A DNA stretch of 64,000 nt from Planctomycetaceae bacterium (GCA_020638975.1 JACKHN010000009.1:124001-188000); one strand, 5' to 3'; shown: positions 28,131 to 37,199, numbered from the stretch's first letter. A program made the numbers and translations. Notes: generated from the letters alone by a model not told the origin.

Positions 28131-28459
28131 TGTACACCGTCATCCTCACGGAACCAGCCGACTCCGACGTCGATGACATCCTTCAGTGGCTTGAAGATCG
28201 CTCGCTTCAGGGAGCAAAGAGTTGGTTGAACAGTTACCAGCATGCAATCCAATCGCTCAGCAAATCTGCCAACAGTTTCGGATTGGCACCAGAGTCAGCA
28301 GACCATCGTGAGGACATCCGCGAGTTCACCTTCTCGACTCGGCACGGTAATACCTACCGTCTTGTTTTCATCCTTCGCGACGACATCGCCTATATATTGC
28401 GTGTTCGGGGCACCGGCCAATCGTTACTTTCTGCCAACGAAATTCAATTTCCTGAGTAA
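28130..28459 (+). CDS. ParE/RelE-superfamily toxin
   Basis: 109 aa. Pattern YTVILTEPADSDVDDILQWL at the start and YRLVFILRDDIAYILRVRG near the end is the ParE/RelE beta-sheet core. Members either poison gyrase (ParE) or cleave mRNA (RelE); the sequence does not decide. Start taken at the ATG overlapping the antitoxin stop; a GTG one codon earlier is possible. The module is followed closely (3 bp) by the deacetylase gene. Confidence 0.8.
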   Translation: MYTVILTEPADSDVDDILQWLEDRSLQGAKSWLNSYQHAIQSLSKSANSFGLAPESADHREDIREFTFSTRHGNTYRLVFILRDDIAYILRVRGTGQSLLSANEIQFPE

Positions 28460-28462
28460 GCT

Positions 28463-29230
28463 ATGCCAACTGCCTTAGCCATTGCCGCCCATCCCGATGA
28501 CATTGAAATCTTCATGTCGGGAACGTTCATGCTGCTCAAAGAAGCAGGCTATGAGTTGCATTACATGAACGTCGCCAACGGCTGCTGCGGCACGACGGAG
28601 TACGATCGTGAAACGATTGCCAAGATGCGGCGAGAAGAAGCGATCGCGGCAACCGAGTTAATCGGGGCGGTGTTTCATGAACCGATCTGCGACGACATGT
28701 CGGTTTTCTTCGATCAAGCAACGCTCGCGAAGATCGCTTCGGTGATGCGGCTTGTCGCGCCGGAGATCGTGCTGACGCATGCACCGGCCGACTATATGGA
28801 AGATCACATGAATGTCTGTCGATTGGCGACGACGGCAGCCTTTACGCGTGGTATGCCCAACTTTCCGGTCGATCCACCCCGAGACACGGTGGCAGGCAAG
28901 GTGACCGTTTACCACGCTCAACCGTTCTCGCATCGCGATCCGCTCCGTCGGCTTGTTACACCGGATATGTTTGTCAATGTAACTGACGTTGTTGAACGTA
29001 AAGTTCAGATGTTGGCCAAGCACGTCAGCCAAAAGAAATGGCTCGACGAAAGCCAAGGGCATGATTCCTATTTGCAAACGCTTCGGGATCTGGATGCCGA
29101 GTGTGGACGCATGTCTGGTATGTTCGAGTATGCCGAGGGCTGGCGGAGGCACTTGCACCTGGGATTCTGCGATGCGGACGACGATCCGCTGCGCAAGGCT
29201 TTGCACGACCGCGTCCTCATGGCAAACTAG
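28463..29230 (+). CDS. PIG-L / LmbE-family deacetylase
   Basis: 255 aa. The zinc site AAHPDDIEI lies near the N-terminus and the later histidine in YMEDHMNVCRL is the third ligand. These enzymes de-N-acetylate sugars such as GlcNAc-linked metabolites (as in BshB and MshB). The substrate is unknown; no bacillithiol-like partner genes are adjacent. Ends before a large inverted repeat. Confidence 0.88.
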   Translation: MPTALAIAAHPDDIEIFMSGTFMLLKEAGYELHYMNVANGCCGTTEYDRETIAKMRREEAIAATELIGAVFHEPICDDMSVFFDQATLAKIASVMRLVAPEIVLTHAPADYMEDHMNVCRLATTAAFTRGMPNFPVDPPRDTVAGKVTVYHAQPFSHRDPLRRLVTPDMFVNVTDVVERKVQMLAKHVSQKKWLDESQGHDSYLQTLRDLDAECGRMSGMFEYAEGWRRHLHLGFCDADDDPLRKALHDRVLMAN

Positions 29231-29238
29231 TTGGGTCA

Positions 29239-29325
29239 AATGACGAATGACGAAATACCCAATGACGATTCGGACTTCGACATTCGTCATTCTTTCGTCA
29301 TTGGGTATCTCGACCTTCGTCATTC
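29239..29325. repeat. Long inverted repeat
   Basis: TGACGAAATACCCAATGACG near 29248 pairs with CGTCATTGGGTATCTCGACC near 29296, with extra TTCGTCATT/AATGACGAA repeats on both sides. It fills most of the 113-bp gap between the deacetylase and the AAA ATPase. Confidence 0.8.
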
Positions 29326-29343
29326 CTTCTCCGCCCAGCATTC

Positions 29344-30996
29344 ATGACCAATCCCAACTTCGACTCACTGCTCGAACAGTTCCAGCAAGCGATTCACGCT
29401 TGTCAGCAACTGTACCTGTCGAGCGCGAAGCTTTGCATTCAGCAGTGCCCTAGTTTTCTTCCGGGGACACCAGAAAGTTTCGTCCAATTGATGGACGACT
29501 TGCACAAAGGCCTGTTGATCAAGGTCTATGTCACGGTCGTTGAAGCCGATCAGCGTTGGAGCCAAGAGGAGAAACGGTTTGGGCGAGTTCTGTTCGATCA
29601 CATTTGGCCCGGTGGTGTTCCTGGAGGTCAACTCCGCGACGCGGCAGCTCACGTCTTTCGTGAAGCGAAGAGCCTGAACTGGTCCAGCTTGGTGCGACCC
29701 TTCGCACAAATGCAGCCGTTGCACGAACGCGGCGACCAATTAGTAACGGTCGTTATTCGCTTGGCAAATCTGGTCGCGAAGGCAGACGGGGCACCGAAGC
29801 CGGGCGAATTGGCGCGGCTTCAAGAAATACAGAATGAATTGACAAATCACTTACGACCAGAAGTTTCGTCGACAACAACAAGACCACGCACGAACATGCC
29901 GCAAAGCGCACAGGCGGTCCAGACGATGCAACAAGAGACGCAACAGCTGCGTGAACAATACGACATTCACAGCGACATCGAAGTCATCGGCGAAGAGAAG
30001 AGTCAAGAGGAACGTTTAGCCGAGGTATTGGCGCAACTCGACGCGTTGATCGGATTGAATCAAGTCAAGCACGAGATTCGCACGCTCACGAACTTCCTGA
30101 ATATGCAGCGACAGCGCAAGGCCCAAGGGCTGCCAACAACGAACCTCAGCCTTCATCTCGTCTTCGGTGGCAATCCGGGGACCGGCAAGACGACGGTCGC
30201 GCGGATCGTGGGACAAATTTATGGATCGATGGGCGTGCTGAGCAAAGGGCATCTCGTCGAGACGGATCGATCGGGTTTAGTCGCCGAGTACGCGGGACAA
30301 ACGGGACCGAAGACAAATCAGAAAGTCGACGAAGCACTCGACGGAGTCTTGTTTGTCGACGAAGCATACAGCTTGGTCGCTGAGTCGGGCGACGATCCCT
30401 ATGGGCGTGAAGCCGTGCAAACGTTGCTGAAGCGAATGGAAGACAATCGCGATCGATTAGTGGTTGTTCTGGCGGGCTATCCCGAAGAGATGGATCGCTT
30501 GATTCGGTCGAACCCAGGCCTGTCGTCGCGTTTCAACACCAAACTGACATTCGAGGACTACACGCCCGGCTCGCTCGGTCGCATTTTCGGAGGCATGTGC
30601 AAAACGAATCACTACGTGGTCACTTCGGAAGCACAAGCCCGCTTGCTGCTTGGCTTTCAATGGGTCTATGAGAATCGCGACGAACATTTTGGAAACGGTC
30701 GACTCGTACGGAACGTGTTCGAGAACGCGATCCGCCGACTCGCCAATCGAATCGCCGGCATCGCGCCGCTGACCAAGGAAATCCTCACGACCATTCAAGC
30801 CGAAGATATTGTCATTGACGAAGTACCGACCGATCACTGGCAGCGACTCGACGAAGGGAACGTGCAGTTTTCGATCTCGTGCCAAGGCTGCCAAGAGACG
30901 ACACAAGTGCCGGCGAAATATCTGGGACGAAAGGTCCGATGCAAACGCTGCAGCGCCCGCTTCGTGGCCGAGTGGGGCGAGCCGAACGGAGCCTAG
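29344..30996 (+). CDS. CbbX/SpoVK-like AAA+ ATPase with C-terminal zinc ribbon
   Basis: 550 aa. An N-terminal helical region of ~200 residues is of unknown function. The AAA core has GGNPGTGKTTVARIVG (Walker A, ~274), VLFVDEAYSL (Walker B, ~335) and the RSNPGLSSRFN sensor/arginine-finger region. At the end, CQGCQ and CKRC (~515-538) form a treble-cysteine zinc ribbon like those planctomycetes append to many proteins. CbbX-type AAA proteins remodel other proteins; no Rubisco is nearby, so the target is unknown. Confidence 0.88.
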   Translation: MTNPNFDSLLEQFQQAIHACQQLYLSSAKLCIQQCPSFLPGTPESFVQLMDDLHKGLLIKVYVTVVEADQRWSQEEKRFGRVLFDHIWPGGVPGGQLRDAAAHVFREAKSLNWSSLVRPFAQMQPLHERGDQLVTVVIRLANLVAKADGAPKPGELARLQEIQNELTNHLRPEVSSTTTRPRTNMPQSAQAVQTMQQETQQLREQYDIHSDIEVIGEEKSQEERLAEVLAQLDALIGLNQVKHEIRTLTNFLNMQRQRKAQGLPTTNLSLHLVFGGNPGTGKTTVARIVGQIYGSMGVLSKGHLVETDRSGLVAEYAGQTGPKTNQKVDEALDGVLFVDEAYSLVAESGDDPYGREAVQTLLKRMEDNRDRLVVVLAGYPEEMDRLIRSNPGLSSRFNTKLTFEDYTPGSLGRIFGGMCKTNHYVVTSEAQARLLLGFQWVYENRDEHFGNGRLVRNVFENAIRRLANRIAGIAPLTKEILTTIQAEDIVIDEVPTDHWQRLDEGNVQFSISCQGCQETTQVPAKYLGRKVRCKRCSARFVAEWGEPNGA

Positions 30997-31120
30997 CACT
31001 GTTCACCAATGACGACTCTGACTAGACTGTTTCCATCCCACCCTTACAGACACCTTCCCTTTACCAAGCCCCCTAATTCGACATACTTGGGCTTGAACAA
31101 TAAGAAGCCGAGAGAAACTC

Positions 31121-31786
31121 ATGCACGGATCATCCGCCGCTAACTTCCCGCTGATCATCGTCTCCATTTTGGCCACCGCCGTCTTTTGGGGCGTGTACGG
31201 TCCGTTTTTGCAGTGGGGGCACGGTGCGATGGAGAGCGGTCGTATGAGACCATTCATCTGCGTTGGTATTGCCTATCTTCTCGTCGCAGTCGTCGGTCCG
31301 ATCTTGGTTATCTCCGTCTTTGGAATGGAAAAAGGCGAGGGGCTGATGGCGGGCTGGACCATGAAGGGCATTTGGTGGAGTTTCATCGCCGGTGTGGTTG
31401 GAGCACTTGGTGCCCTGGGGATGCTGCTGGCATTTAACTTCGGTGGCAAACCGCACTACGTTCCGCCGTTGATCTTCGGTCTCGCGCCTGTTGTGAACGC
31501 GTTCTTCACGATCTCGATGAACGCACAACTACGCGAGCAACTAGCTCAAAACATTGTTCGCAGTAGCTTCTTCGGAGCCGGGCTGTTGATGGTGGCCGTT
31601 GGCGCAGTCACCGTGTTAGTCGCCGCACCAAAAGGCGGCCCACCGAAACCCGCTCCGCCCGCCGAAACTGTCACCGAGGAAACTGCCACCGAGAAAGCAG
31701 ACGAGTCGCCTGACAACGCTACAGACGAGAGTGATGCCCCAAGCGAGTCGACCGAGTCCGAAGACACGAAATCAACCGAAGAATGA
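31121..31786 (+). CDS. Conserved membrane protein, unknown function
   Basis: 221 aa with about five hydrophobic helices (first from ~8), then a charged Pro/Glu/Ala/Ser-rich cytoplasmic-type tail of ~50 residues. The fold loosely recalls EamA-like permeases (glycine-rich helix pairs), but I do not recognise a family motif. Stop overlaps the next start as ATGA, so the two are translationally coupled. Confidence 0.75.
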   Translation: MHGSSAANFPLIIVSILATAVFWGVYGPFLQWGHGAMESGRMRPFICVGIAYLLVAVVGPILVISVFGMEKGEGLMAGWTMKGIWWSFIAGVVGALGALGMLLAFNFGGKPHYVPPLIFGLAPVVNAFFTISMNAQLREQLAQNIVRSSFFGAGLLMVAVGAVTVLVAAPKGGPPKPAPPAETVTEETATEKADESPDNATDESDAPSESTESEDTKSTEE

Positions 31787-32148
31787 GCGTGGGAGGTGCC
31801 ACGTTGACAATGTCACCCGACGAGTTGATGCACCGCGTTGACACTCTGCTCAGTCACGTGTGGATGGTGCGAACGTTCCTAAAGCACTCAGAAGAGGCCG
31901 AAGAAGACGACGAGTTGTGCGAAGTGCATCGCTCGCTGTACGACTTCATGCTGGCGCTGGGCGGACCGCTTAAGGCGGGAGATGCCGCAGCCTATCTTAC
32001 GCAAGCTAAGAAGAAACTCGCCAAACTTCGCAAGGCGACCGAGTTGTTCCTGGAGATTCAACCTGAGATCTCGTCGCATACCAATTTTCAAATGGCGGCT
32101 GCGTCGCTCAAGAGCGCCGTCGATGAAATCGGCCAGCTACTCGCCTGA
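31783..32148 (+). CDS. Hypothetical helical protein coupled to the membrane protein
   Basis: 121 aa, all-alpha, no signal peptide. Pattern VDTLLSHVWMVRTFLKHSEE at the N-terminus, then a Lys-rich helix. Function not recognised. Coupled by ATGA overlap to the upstream membrane gene. An internal ATG nine codons in (31810) is a possible start. Confidence 0.7.
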   Translation: MSVGGATLTMSPDELMHRVDTLLSHVWMVRTFLKHSEEAEEDDELCEVHRSLYDFMLALGGPLKAGDAAAYLTQAKKKLAKLRKATELFLEIQPEISSHTNFQMAAASLKSAVDEIGQLLA

Positions 32149-32165
32149 GAACATGCAATGAAAAC

Positions 32166-32247
32166 GTGAGCCGACGGCGCTAGCCGCGGGCCTCACAAAG
32201 GGCGAACGCCAGACAAGCAATGCCCGCGGCTAGCGCCGACGGCTCAC
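32166..32247. repeat. Perfect 25-bp-arm inverted repeat between convergent genes
   Basis: GTGAGCCGACGGCGCTAGCC... at 32166-32190 and its exact complement ending GTCGGCTCAC-type at 32223-32247. No U-tract. It separates convergent genes, so could act as a bidirectional terminator. Confidence 0.9.
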
Positions 32248-32262
32248 ACCAAGAAGTTCCTG

Positions 32263-33240
32263 TCATTTCAAAACAGGCTCTGACGCAGCTTCCACGAAGA
32301 TGTCGAACCCACCATCGCGATTCGACACGAAAGTCAACCGCCCGTCCGGCGTCCAAGTCGGGAAGTTGTCGATCGCCGAGTCAGATGTCGCGTTTGTCGC
32401 CTGCGATCCGTCGCTACCCGCGACGTAGATCTCAAAGTTTCCATCTCGGTTGCTGGTAAACGCCAATCGCTTCCCATCCGACGACCAAGCAGGATAATCA
32501 TCCAAGCCGGGGCTCTCGGTCAATCGCGTTAAATTCTTTCCTTCAGGATCGATCGTCGCGAGTTCAAGGTCTCCCCAACGATTCGTTGCAAAGGCAATTC
32601 GAGTTCCGTCAGGAGACCATGCCGGATGGGCATCGATCGCTGGATCACTCGTCAAACGTCGTTCGTCCGATCCGTCTGGAAGTGACGTGTACAATTCCTG
32701 GTTACCATCGCGCGTCGAAGTATAAGCAATTCGTTTGCCATCGGGCGACCAGCACGGCCACTCCTCGTGCGAGAGCTGGCCACGAGTGACTGCGACCGGC
32801 TTCAAGTCACTGCCGTCACTGGCAATCGAATAGACTTCGATGTCGCCTTGATTGGGCGAAGCCTTGTTGAACGAGAACAACAGCCGCTGGCCGTCCGGCG
32901 AGAAGACCGCGTCGTACTCAGAGTATTTGGATTCGGTCAGACGCCGCTCATCGCCATTCATCTCACGGAGAAAGAGCATGATCGTCGCACCTTGATGCCG
33001 CGCAAAGACCAAGGTCTTCCCATCGGGAGACCACGCCGGGCGTTGTTTGAAGTGACCATCGTCGGTGAGCCTAAGCAGTGTCGGTGGCGCAGCAATCAGC
33101 GAACGCGTTATCGGAATGACCAAATCCGAATGACCAATGACCAACAAGATCAATAACGCGCTGCAACGACTATTCGAACGCCGGGCATAGCAGTTCAATG
33201 TTCGATGTTGAAAGTTCGAGCTTCGATGTTTCCTAATCAT
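32263..33240 (-). CDS. TolB-like PD40 beta-propeller protein (secreted)
   Basis: Up to 325 aa. Five to six PD40 repeats with the family signature PAWSPDGK / TSNRDG (RPAWSPDGKTLVFAR, WPCWSPDGKRIAYTSTRDG, PAWSSDGKRLAFTSNRDG and others) form a propeller of the TolB type. A hydrophobic N-terminal segment (ALLILLVIGHSDLVI) could be a signal, but part of it is encoded by one arm of the inverted repeat at 33114-33270, so the true start is uncertain and may lie further in. Upstream sequence has no ribosome site. Confidence 0.8.
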   Translation of the reverse strand: MIRKHRSSNFQHRTLNCYARRSNSRCSALLILLVIGHSDLVIPITRSLIAAPPTLLRLTDDGHFKQRPAWSPDGKTLVFARHQGATIMLFLREMNGDERRLTESKYSEYDAVFSPDGQRLLFSFNKASPNQGDIEVYSIASDGSDLKPVAVTRGQLSHEEWPCWSPDGKRIAYTSTRDGNQELYTSLPDGSDERRLTSDPAIDAHPAWSPDGTRIAFATNRWGDLELATIDPEGKNLTRLTESPGLDDYPAWSSDGKRLAFTSNRDGNFEIYVAGSDGSQATNATSDSAIDNFPTWTPDGRLTFVSNRDGGFDIFVEAASEPVLK

Positions 33241-33270
33241 TGGTCATTGGTTATTCGGATTTGGTCATTC
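33114..33270. repeat. Long inverted repeat overlapping the PD40 gene 5' end
   Basis: Arms GAATGACCAAATCCGAATGA... (33114-33143) and ...TCGGATTTGGTCATTC (33241-33270), 28 of 30 matching. The left arm lies inside the PD40 reading frame; the right arm ends at the DUF1501 stop region. Confidence 0.85.
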
Positions 33271-34639
33271 AAACAAGCTCCTCGATAACTTGCCCGCGCG
33301 GCGTCAAGCCAGCAGCGGTCAATTGCGTCGTACCAATGCCAATCTGATGCAAGGCCGTGGTAAAGAGGTCGGCTGGCGTCAACGGCCTTGAGACGGGATA
33401 CTCAGCACGAGAATCGCTTTCGCCAATGACTTGTCCGCCGTGCAATCCGCCACCGGCGATTAGGCCGCAATAACATTTCTCCCAATGATCTCGTCCTGCC
33501 TTGGCGTTAATCTTCGGCGTCCGTCCGAATTCACCAACTGCAATGACAACCGTTTCATCGAGCAAGCCACGCTGATCCAAGTCGTCCAACAGCGCTGAAG
33601 CCGCTTGGTCCAACATCCAGGCGTGACGGTCTTGGTACTGTTGAAAGTGCCGGTCGTGCATGTCCCAACCGCCATCCCCCGTATCTTCAACCGGCTCGAC
33701 GTGACTGCTCCAATTCACCTGCACAAACCGCACGCCGGTTTCGACCAATCGACGAGCCAGCAAGCAACACTGACCAAATCGAAAACGGCCGTATTGGGTT
33801 CGCAGCGAATCGAGCTCCTGATCAAGATCAAAGACTTCGTGTGCATTTCGCGAAGTCAACAGCGAATAGGCTTGCTGATAATACTGGTCGAGTTGCCCAA
33901 AGGCCTGAGAGCGGTCAATGCTGCGAGACAATTGATTCAACGCGGTGCGAAGAGACGCCCGATCATCCAGCCCGCTCGGCGTAACGCCGTCAAACAGTTC
34001 GAATTGTGGAATCTTGACACCTTGTTCGGCATCGTAGTCCAAACGAAACGGGTCATAGAGACTGCCCAACGAGCCGCCGGTTTCTCCGGTGATGCGACGA
34101 TGGCCTTGGTGCAGCAAGCCGCCGACCGTGACGAATCGCGGCATCGTCGGCTCGAATCCAAACACCTTGGAAGCGATCGAACCGTGTGTTGGCAACAGTT
34201 CGCCCGGTAAAAGTTGGCCACTCAGACTCGTCGCGCCAAAATCAGCACCCGTCAGCCCAATCGTGCCAGCGATTCCGTGATCGTTCGATGTACAGTTCAG
34301 CGATCGAAGGATCGCGTACTTGTCGGCCCGTTTGGCCAAATGCGGGAGCAGTTCGCAAATCTCGATGCCAGGCACGTTGGTTGCCACCGGTCGATAAGGG
34401 CCTCGATACTCGGTGGGGGCATGTGGCTTCAAGTCGAACGTATCAAGTTGACTCGGCCCTCCCCATAACCACAACAGAATGATTGATTTCGCTCGGCCTG
34501 ATGACGTCTTCTCTTGAGCTTCCAATCGCAGTAAATCGCCCAGCCCAAGGCCAATTGCGCCAAGTCCGCCTGCTTGCAACAGACTGCGACGCGAGACCCT
34601 CGCACAGCTTTCAACAGTCTGCCTGCCAAGACTCAACAT
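33269..34639 (-). CDS. DUF1501 protein (exported by Tat)
   Basis: 456 aa. A twin-arginine signal SRRSLLQAGGLGAIGLGLG is at 16-34. The DUF1501 core, related to alkaline phosphatase/sulfatase folds, shows LLWLWGGPSQLDTFDLKP, SNDHGIAGTIGLTG and a late VVIAVGEFGRTPKIN. In planctomycetes these are usually encoded beside DUF1549/DUF1553 proteins; none is next to this copy. Catalytic activity not demonstrated. Confidence 0.9.
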   Translation of the reverse strand: MLSLGRQTVESCARVSRRSLLQAGGLGAIGLGLGDLLRLEAQEKTSSGRAKSIILLWLWGGPSQLDTFDLKPHAPTEYRGPYRPVATNVPGIEICELLPHLAKRADKYAILRSLNCTSNDHGIAGTIGLTGADFGATSLSGQLLPGELLPTHGSIASKVFGFEPTMPRFVTVGGLLHQGHRRITGETGGSLGSLYDPFRLDYDAEQGVKIPQFELFDGVTPSGLDDRASLRTALNQLSRSIDRSQAFGQLDQYYQQAYSLLTSRNAHEVFDLDQELDSLRTQYGRFRFGQCCLLARRLVETGVRFVQVNWSSHVEPVEDTGDGGWDMHDRHFQQYQDRHAWMLDQAASALLDDLDQRGLLDETVVIAVGEFGRTPKINAKAGRDHWEKCYCGLIAGGGLHGGQVIGESDSRAEYPVSRPLTPADLFTTALHQIGIGTTQLTAAGLTPRGQVIEELV

Positions 34640-34712
34640 GGGAGATCCTCGGATACGAACGATATGTCACGAGCATGGCACAGCGGCCTTTAAAGGTCAA
34701 TTGCGTAAGTCA

Positions 34713-34846
34713 TTTGGAGTGCTGCGACTCGTCACAGCTTTGGCCTGCGGCGTGGCCGCTTTCTTTGGCGGTTCGATACCGATTGAGACGGGGGGTCGAA
34801 AAATGGGAAAGCGGCGACAAGCGGGGACAAGTCGCCGCACTCCAAA
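34713..34846. repeat. Imperfect long inverted repeat
   Basis: TTTGGAGTGCTGCGAC (34713-34728) pairs with GTCGCCGCACTCCAAA (34831-34846), and GCCGCTTTC near 34757 pairs with GAAAGCGGC near 34807. It occupies the 230-bp gap between queE and the DUF1501 gene. Confidence 0.7.
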
Positions 34847-34868
34847 AGCCAGCTTCGCGATCTCTGGG

Positions 34869-35555
34869 CTATGTGCCGCGAGCGACACCAAACAGTTCGA
34901 TGTGTCGCCGAGGGCAAAAGTGATAGCCGTGTGCCGCACAATACGCCTGCAACCAACTGCCCGTCGCTGCCAACTTCTGGCTCTCGGTTCCTTGTGGCAT
35001 GAGCATCACCCGGTCGCGGTCGATTTCAGCCATCTCGTCCAGATACGATTCAATTTCTTCGCAATCCAATGGCTGGTCGACGACAAACTTGATCTGGTAG
35101 GGATGCTCGTCGATCAACCGCCGGACGACATCAGGGACGTGGCGAGATCGCTCGTGCCGATCGTGCCACTTGGCGTCCCGATCCAGTGTCGGCGTCGAGT
35201 TTGCCAGCTTGGGGCTGATCGACATCAAATCGCAATCCACTGGCAAGTGCAGTGTCCCGGCCGTTTCGATCGTGATATGGCAGCCAAGGTCGCGTAGTCC
35301 GCTGCACAAGGGAATCAATTCCGCAAACAGCATCGGCTCGCCGCCGGTGACAACGACATGCGAACAGCCCAATTGGGTGACCTGCCGCAGGATCTCGTCG
35401 ACTTCAAGATCGTCTCCCTCGGGACGCCATGACGTGAACGGCGTATCACAGAACCAACACCGCAAGTTGCAGCCTGAGGCGCGCACGAAGACGCTTTCGG
35501 TTCCGGTGAGGAATCCTTCTCCTTGGACGGACTTGTAGATTTCAGCGATACGCAC
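34869..35555 (-). CDS. queE: 7-carboxy-7-deazaguanine synthase QueE
   Basis: 228-aa radical SAM enzyme making 7-carboxy-7-deazaguanine from 6-carboxytetrahydropterin for queuosine synthesis. The cluster motif CNLRCWFC near residue 29 is CxxxCxxC, and VVTGGEPML binds SAM. A GTG start leads straight into RIAEIYKSVQGEGF, the conserved N-terminus of QueE. Divergent from queF across a hairpin-filled spacer. Confidence 0.93.
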   Translation of the reverse strand: MRIAEIYKSVQGEGFLTGTESVFVRASGCNLRCWFCDTPFTSWRPEGDDLEVDEILRQVTQLGCSHVVVTGGEPMLFAELIPLCSGLRDLGCHITIETAGTLHLPVDCDLMSISPKLANSTPTLDRDAKWHDRHERSRHVPDVVRRLIDEHPYQIKFVVDQPLDCEEIESYLDEMAEIDRDRVMLMPQGTESQKLAATGSWLQAYCAAHGYHFCPRRHIELFGVARGT

Positions 35556-35579
35556 TGTGGTCGACTTGAGTTTCTTTTA

Positions 35580-35649
35580 AACAGAAGGGAACGGAGGAAA
35601 CGAAGGTCAGAACTTGGCTCCTACTTCGTTTCCTCCGTTACCTTCTGTT
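35580..35649. repeat. Long inverted repeat between queE and queF
   Basis: AACAGAAGGGAACGGAGGAA... (35580-35606) pairs with ...TTCCTCCGTTACCTTCTGTT (35620-35649). No preQ1 riboswitch-like element is evident. Confidence 0.85.
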
Positions 35650-35743
35650 CGGACCGTTCGGATGATGTATTACCAAGTACTACGCCCCCCTACCGACAAC
35701 TCTCGCATCTTGCCAAAATATCCGTTTACTCGAAAGGAGCCTG

Positions 35744-36103
35744 ATGTCCGACAACTTCCGCGAATTGCTTGAAACCTTCGACAATCAATTCCCCCAACGG
35801 GATTATGAGATCGAGATCGTGTGCCCCGAATTCACTTCGGTCTGCCCCAAGACCGGGCAACCTGACTTCGGCGTCCTCACGTTCAGCTATACCCCCGAGG
35901 CAAAGTGTGTCGAGCTGAAGAGCCTGAAGATGTACCTGCAGCAATTCCGCAATGAGGGGATTTTCTACGAGAACGTGACGAATCGGATCCTCGACGATTT
36001 GGTCGCCGTTCTCGCACCGCGCCGAATGAAGCTCGTTGCCGCCTTCAGTGCCCGTGGTGGGATCACGACAAACATCACAGTGACCCACGAAGCCGATCGC
36101 TAG
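35744..36103 (+). CDS. queF: NADPH-dependent 7-cyano-7-deazaguanine reductase QueF
   Basis: 119-aa type I QueF that reduces preQ0 to preQ1. The catalytic cysteine lies in EFTSVCPKTGQPDFG and the substrate region in LKSLKMYLQQFRNEGIF. An AAAGGAG site precedes the ATG by 5 nt. Divergent partner of queE; queC and queD are not in the window. Confidence 0.96.
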   Translation: MSDNFRELLETFDNQFPQRDYEIEIVCPEFTSVCPKTGQPDFGVLTFSYTPEAKCVELKSLKMYLQQFRNEGIFYENVTNRILDDLVAVLAPRRMKLVAAFSARGGITTNITVTHEADR

Positions 36104-36119
36104 AGCGGTGTTTGGGTAA

Positions 36120-36175
36120 GTGTAGCGTTGTTTCGTCTAGATTCCCTGGGAATTAGACCGCCACAGCCGCTACAC
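36120..36175. terminator. Nested hairpin between convergent queF and DUF1559 genes
   Basis: Outer stem GTGTAGCG / CGCTACAC and inner stem GTCTAGATTCCC / GGGAATTAGAC. Lies between two converging genes, so a bidirectional terminator is plausible, but there is no U-tract. Confidence 0.45.
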
Positions 36176-36191
36176 GTCCGTGCGACTCGCA

Positions 36192-37199
36192 CTAGTCCAA
36201 CTCGCCGTCGTCTCGTGAACCCAAGCGGTTATAGGCAGCGCGGTCCATGTTGCTACTCACGTATCGGACGCTGCCATCACCAAGAGCGTGCATGGCTCCT
36301 CCCGGATGCTGACTGCTCGCTGCCACCGCCGATATCGCTGCGGATTCGTAGCAACTCGGCCCATTCGGCAAGTTCACCGACTGGAAGCTCGAGTAGTGCG
36401 ACAATCCGTGATGCAGCAGGCTCCCCTGCCGATTGGTCGTTTTTCTGCGGTAGCGTTCACCGTCGTGATGATCCGCACACGGATCGAGGACCGGAGATGT
36501 CGACATTTGGGGAATGCGTTTTACGGACCCCGTCGCGGCATATCCGACGAAGCCCTCGGGATCGGTGCCCGTCATCGCAACTTCACTTAGCAAGAACACA
36601 TTCGATGCCCCGTCACGAGCATCATCGAACCGCAAGCCATGCACGGCTTGAAACATTCCATTGTTGACAGTATCGCTCCCGTCCAAATCGGTTCCTGTGG
36701 ACGCTTTGTAATTGAGCGACGCAAAGTCGGCGGATACTCCGGAACTGAAGACATCGGTGGTGGCATGCACAACTTGACCTACCGAGTCGGCTGGACAGAG
36801 GTAAGTCGAAAGCTGACGAAAGCCAGTGGCCAACCCTGCAGTCGCATAGTAGACGTCCGAGTCGAGCTTCGCGGGACCGCCAGACAAATGCGGCAACTTC
36901 TCGAACTCGTTGAACAACGGCTGCAACTCGACAAACGGCATTAGATGCACCGACCAGCTCAACGCCCCTTCCGCTTGGGCTGGCCCGACATAAAGCGGCG
37001 GCAAACTGCCGTTCGTATCGTGATAGTTGTGCATCCCGAGGGCGAGTTGCTTGAGGCTGTTCGAACAACTCATCCGTTTGGCAGCCACGCGACTGGCTTG
37101 AACTGCCGGCAATAACAGAGCCAGCAGCACACCAATGATAGAAATCACGACCAGCAGTTCGACCAACGTAAAACCAAGTTCTTTGCTGTGACGCGACAT
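36192..37199 (-). CDS. DUF1559 protein with prepilin-type N-terminus
   Basis: 335 aa. The N-terminus GFTLVELLVVISIIGVLLAL is a type IV prepilin cleavage/methylation site with its helix; the DUF1559 body follows (ALGMHNYHDTNGSLPP, then ATAGLA and a C-terminal HPGGAMHALGDGSVRYVS). The family is expanded in planctomycetes and forms surface or pseudopilin-like structures. Intact. Confidence 0.95.
   Translation of the reverse strand: MSRHSKELGFTLVELLVVISIIGVLLALLLPAVQASRVAAKRMSCSNSLKQLALGMHNYHDTNGSLPPLYVGPAQAEGALSWSVHLMPFVELQPLFNEFEKLPHLSGGPAKLDSDVYYATAGLATGFRQLSTYLCPADSVGQVVHATTDVFSSGVSADFASLNYKASTGTDLDGSDTVNNGMFQAVHGLRFDDARDGASNVFLLSEVAMTGTDPEGFVGYAATGSVKRIPQMSTSPVLDPCADHHDGERYRRKTTNRQGSLLHHGLSHYSSFQSVNLPNGPSCYESAAISAVAASSQHPGGAMHALGDGSVRYVSSNMDRAAYNRLGSRDDGELD

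Noticed and set aside
35556..35743. preQ1 riboswitch before queF
   Set aside because: The spacer is filled by a symmetric hairpin; no C-rich pseudoknot with an A-rich tail was seen.
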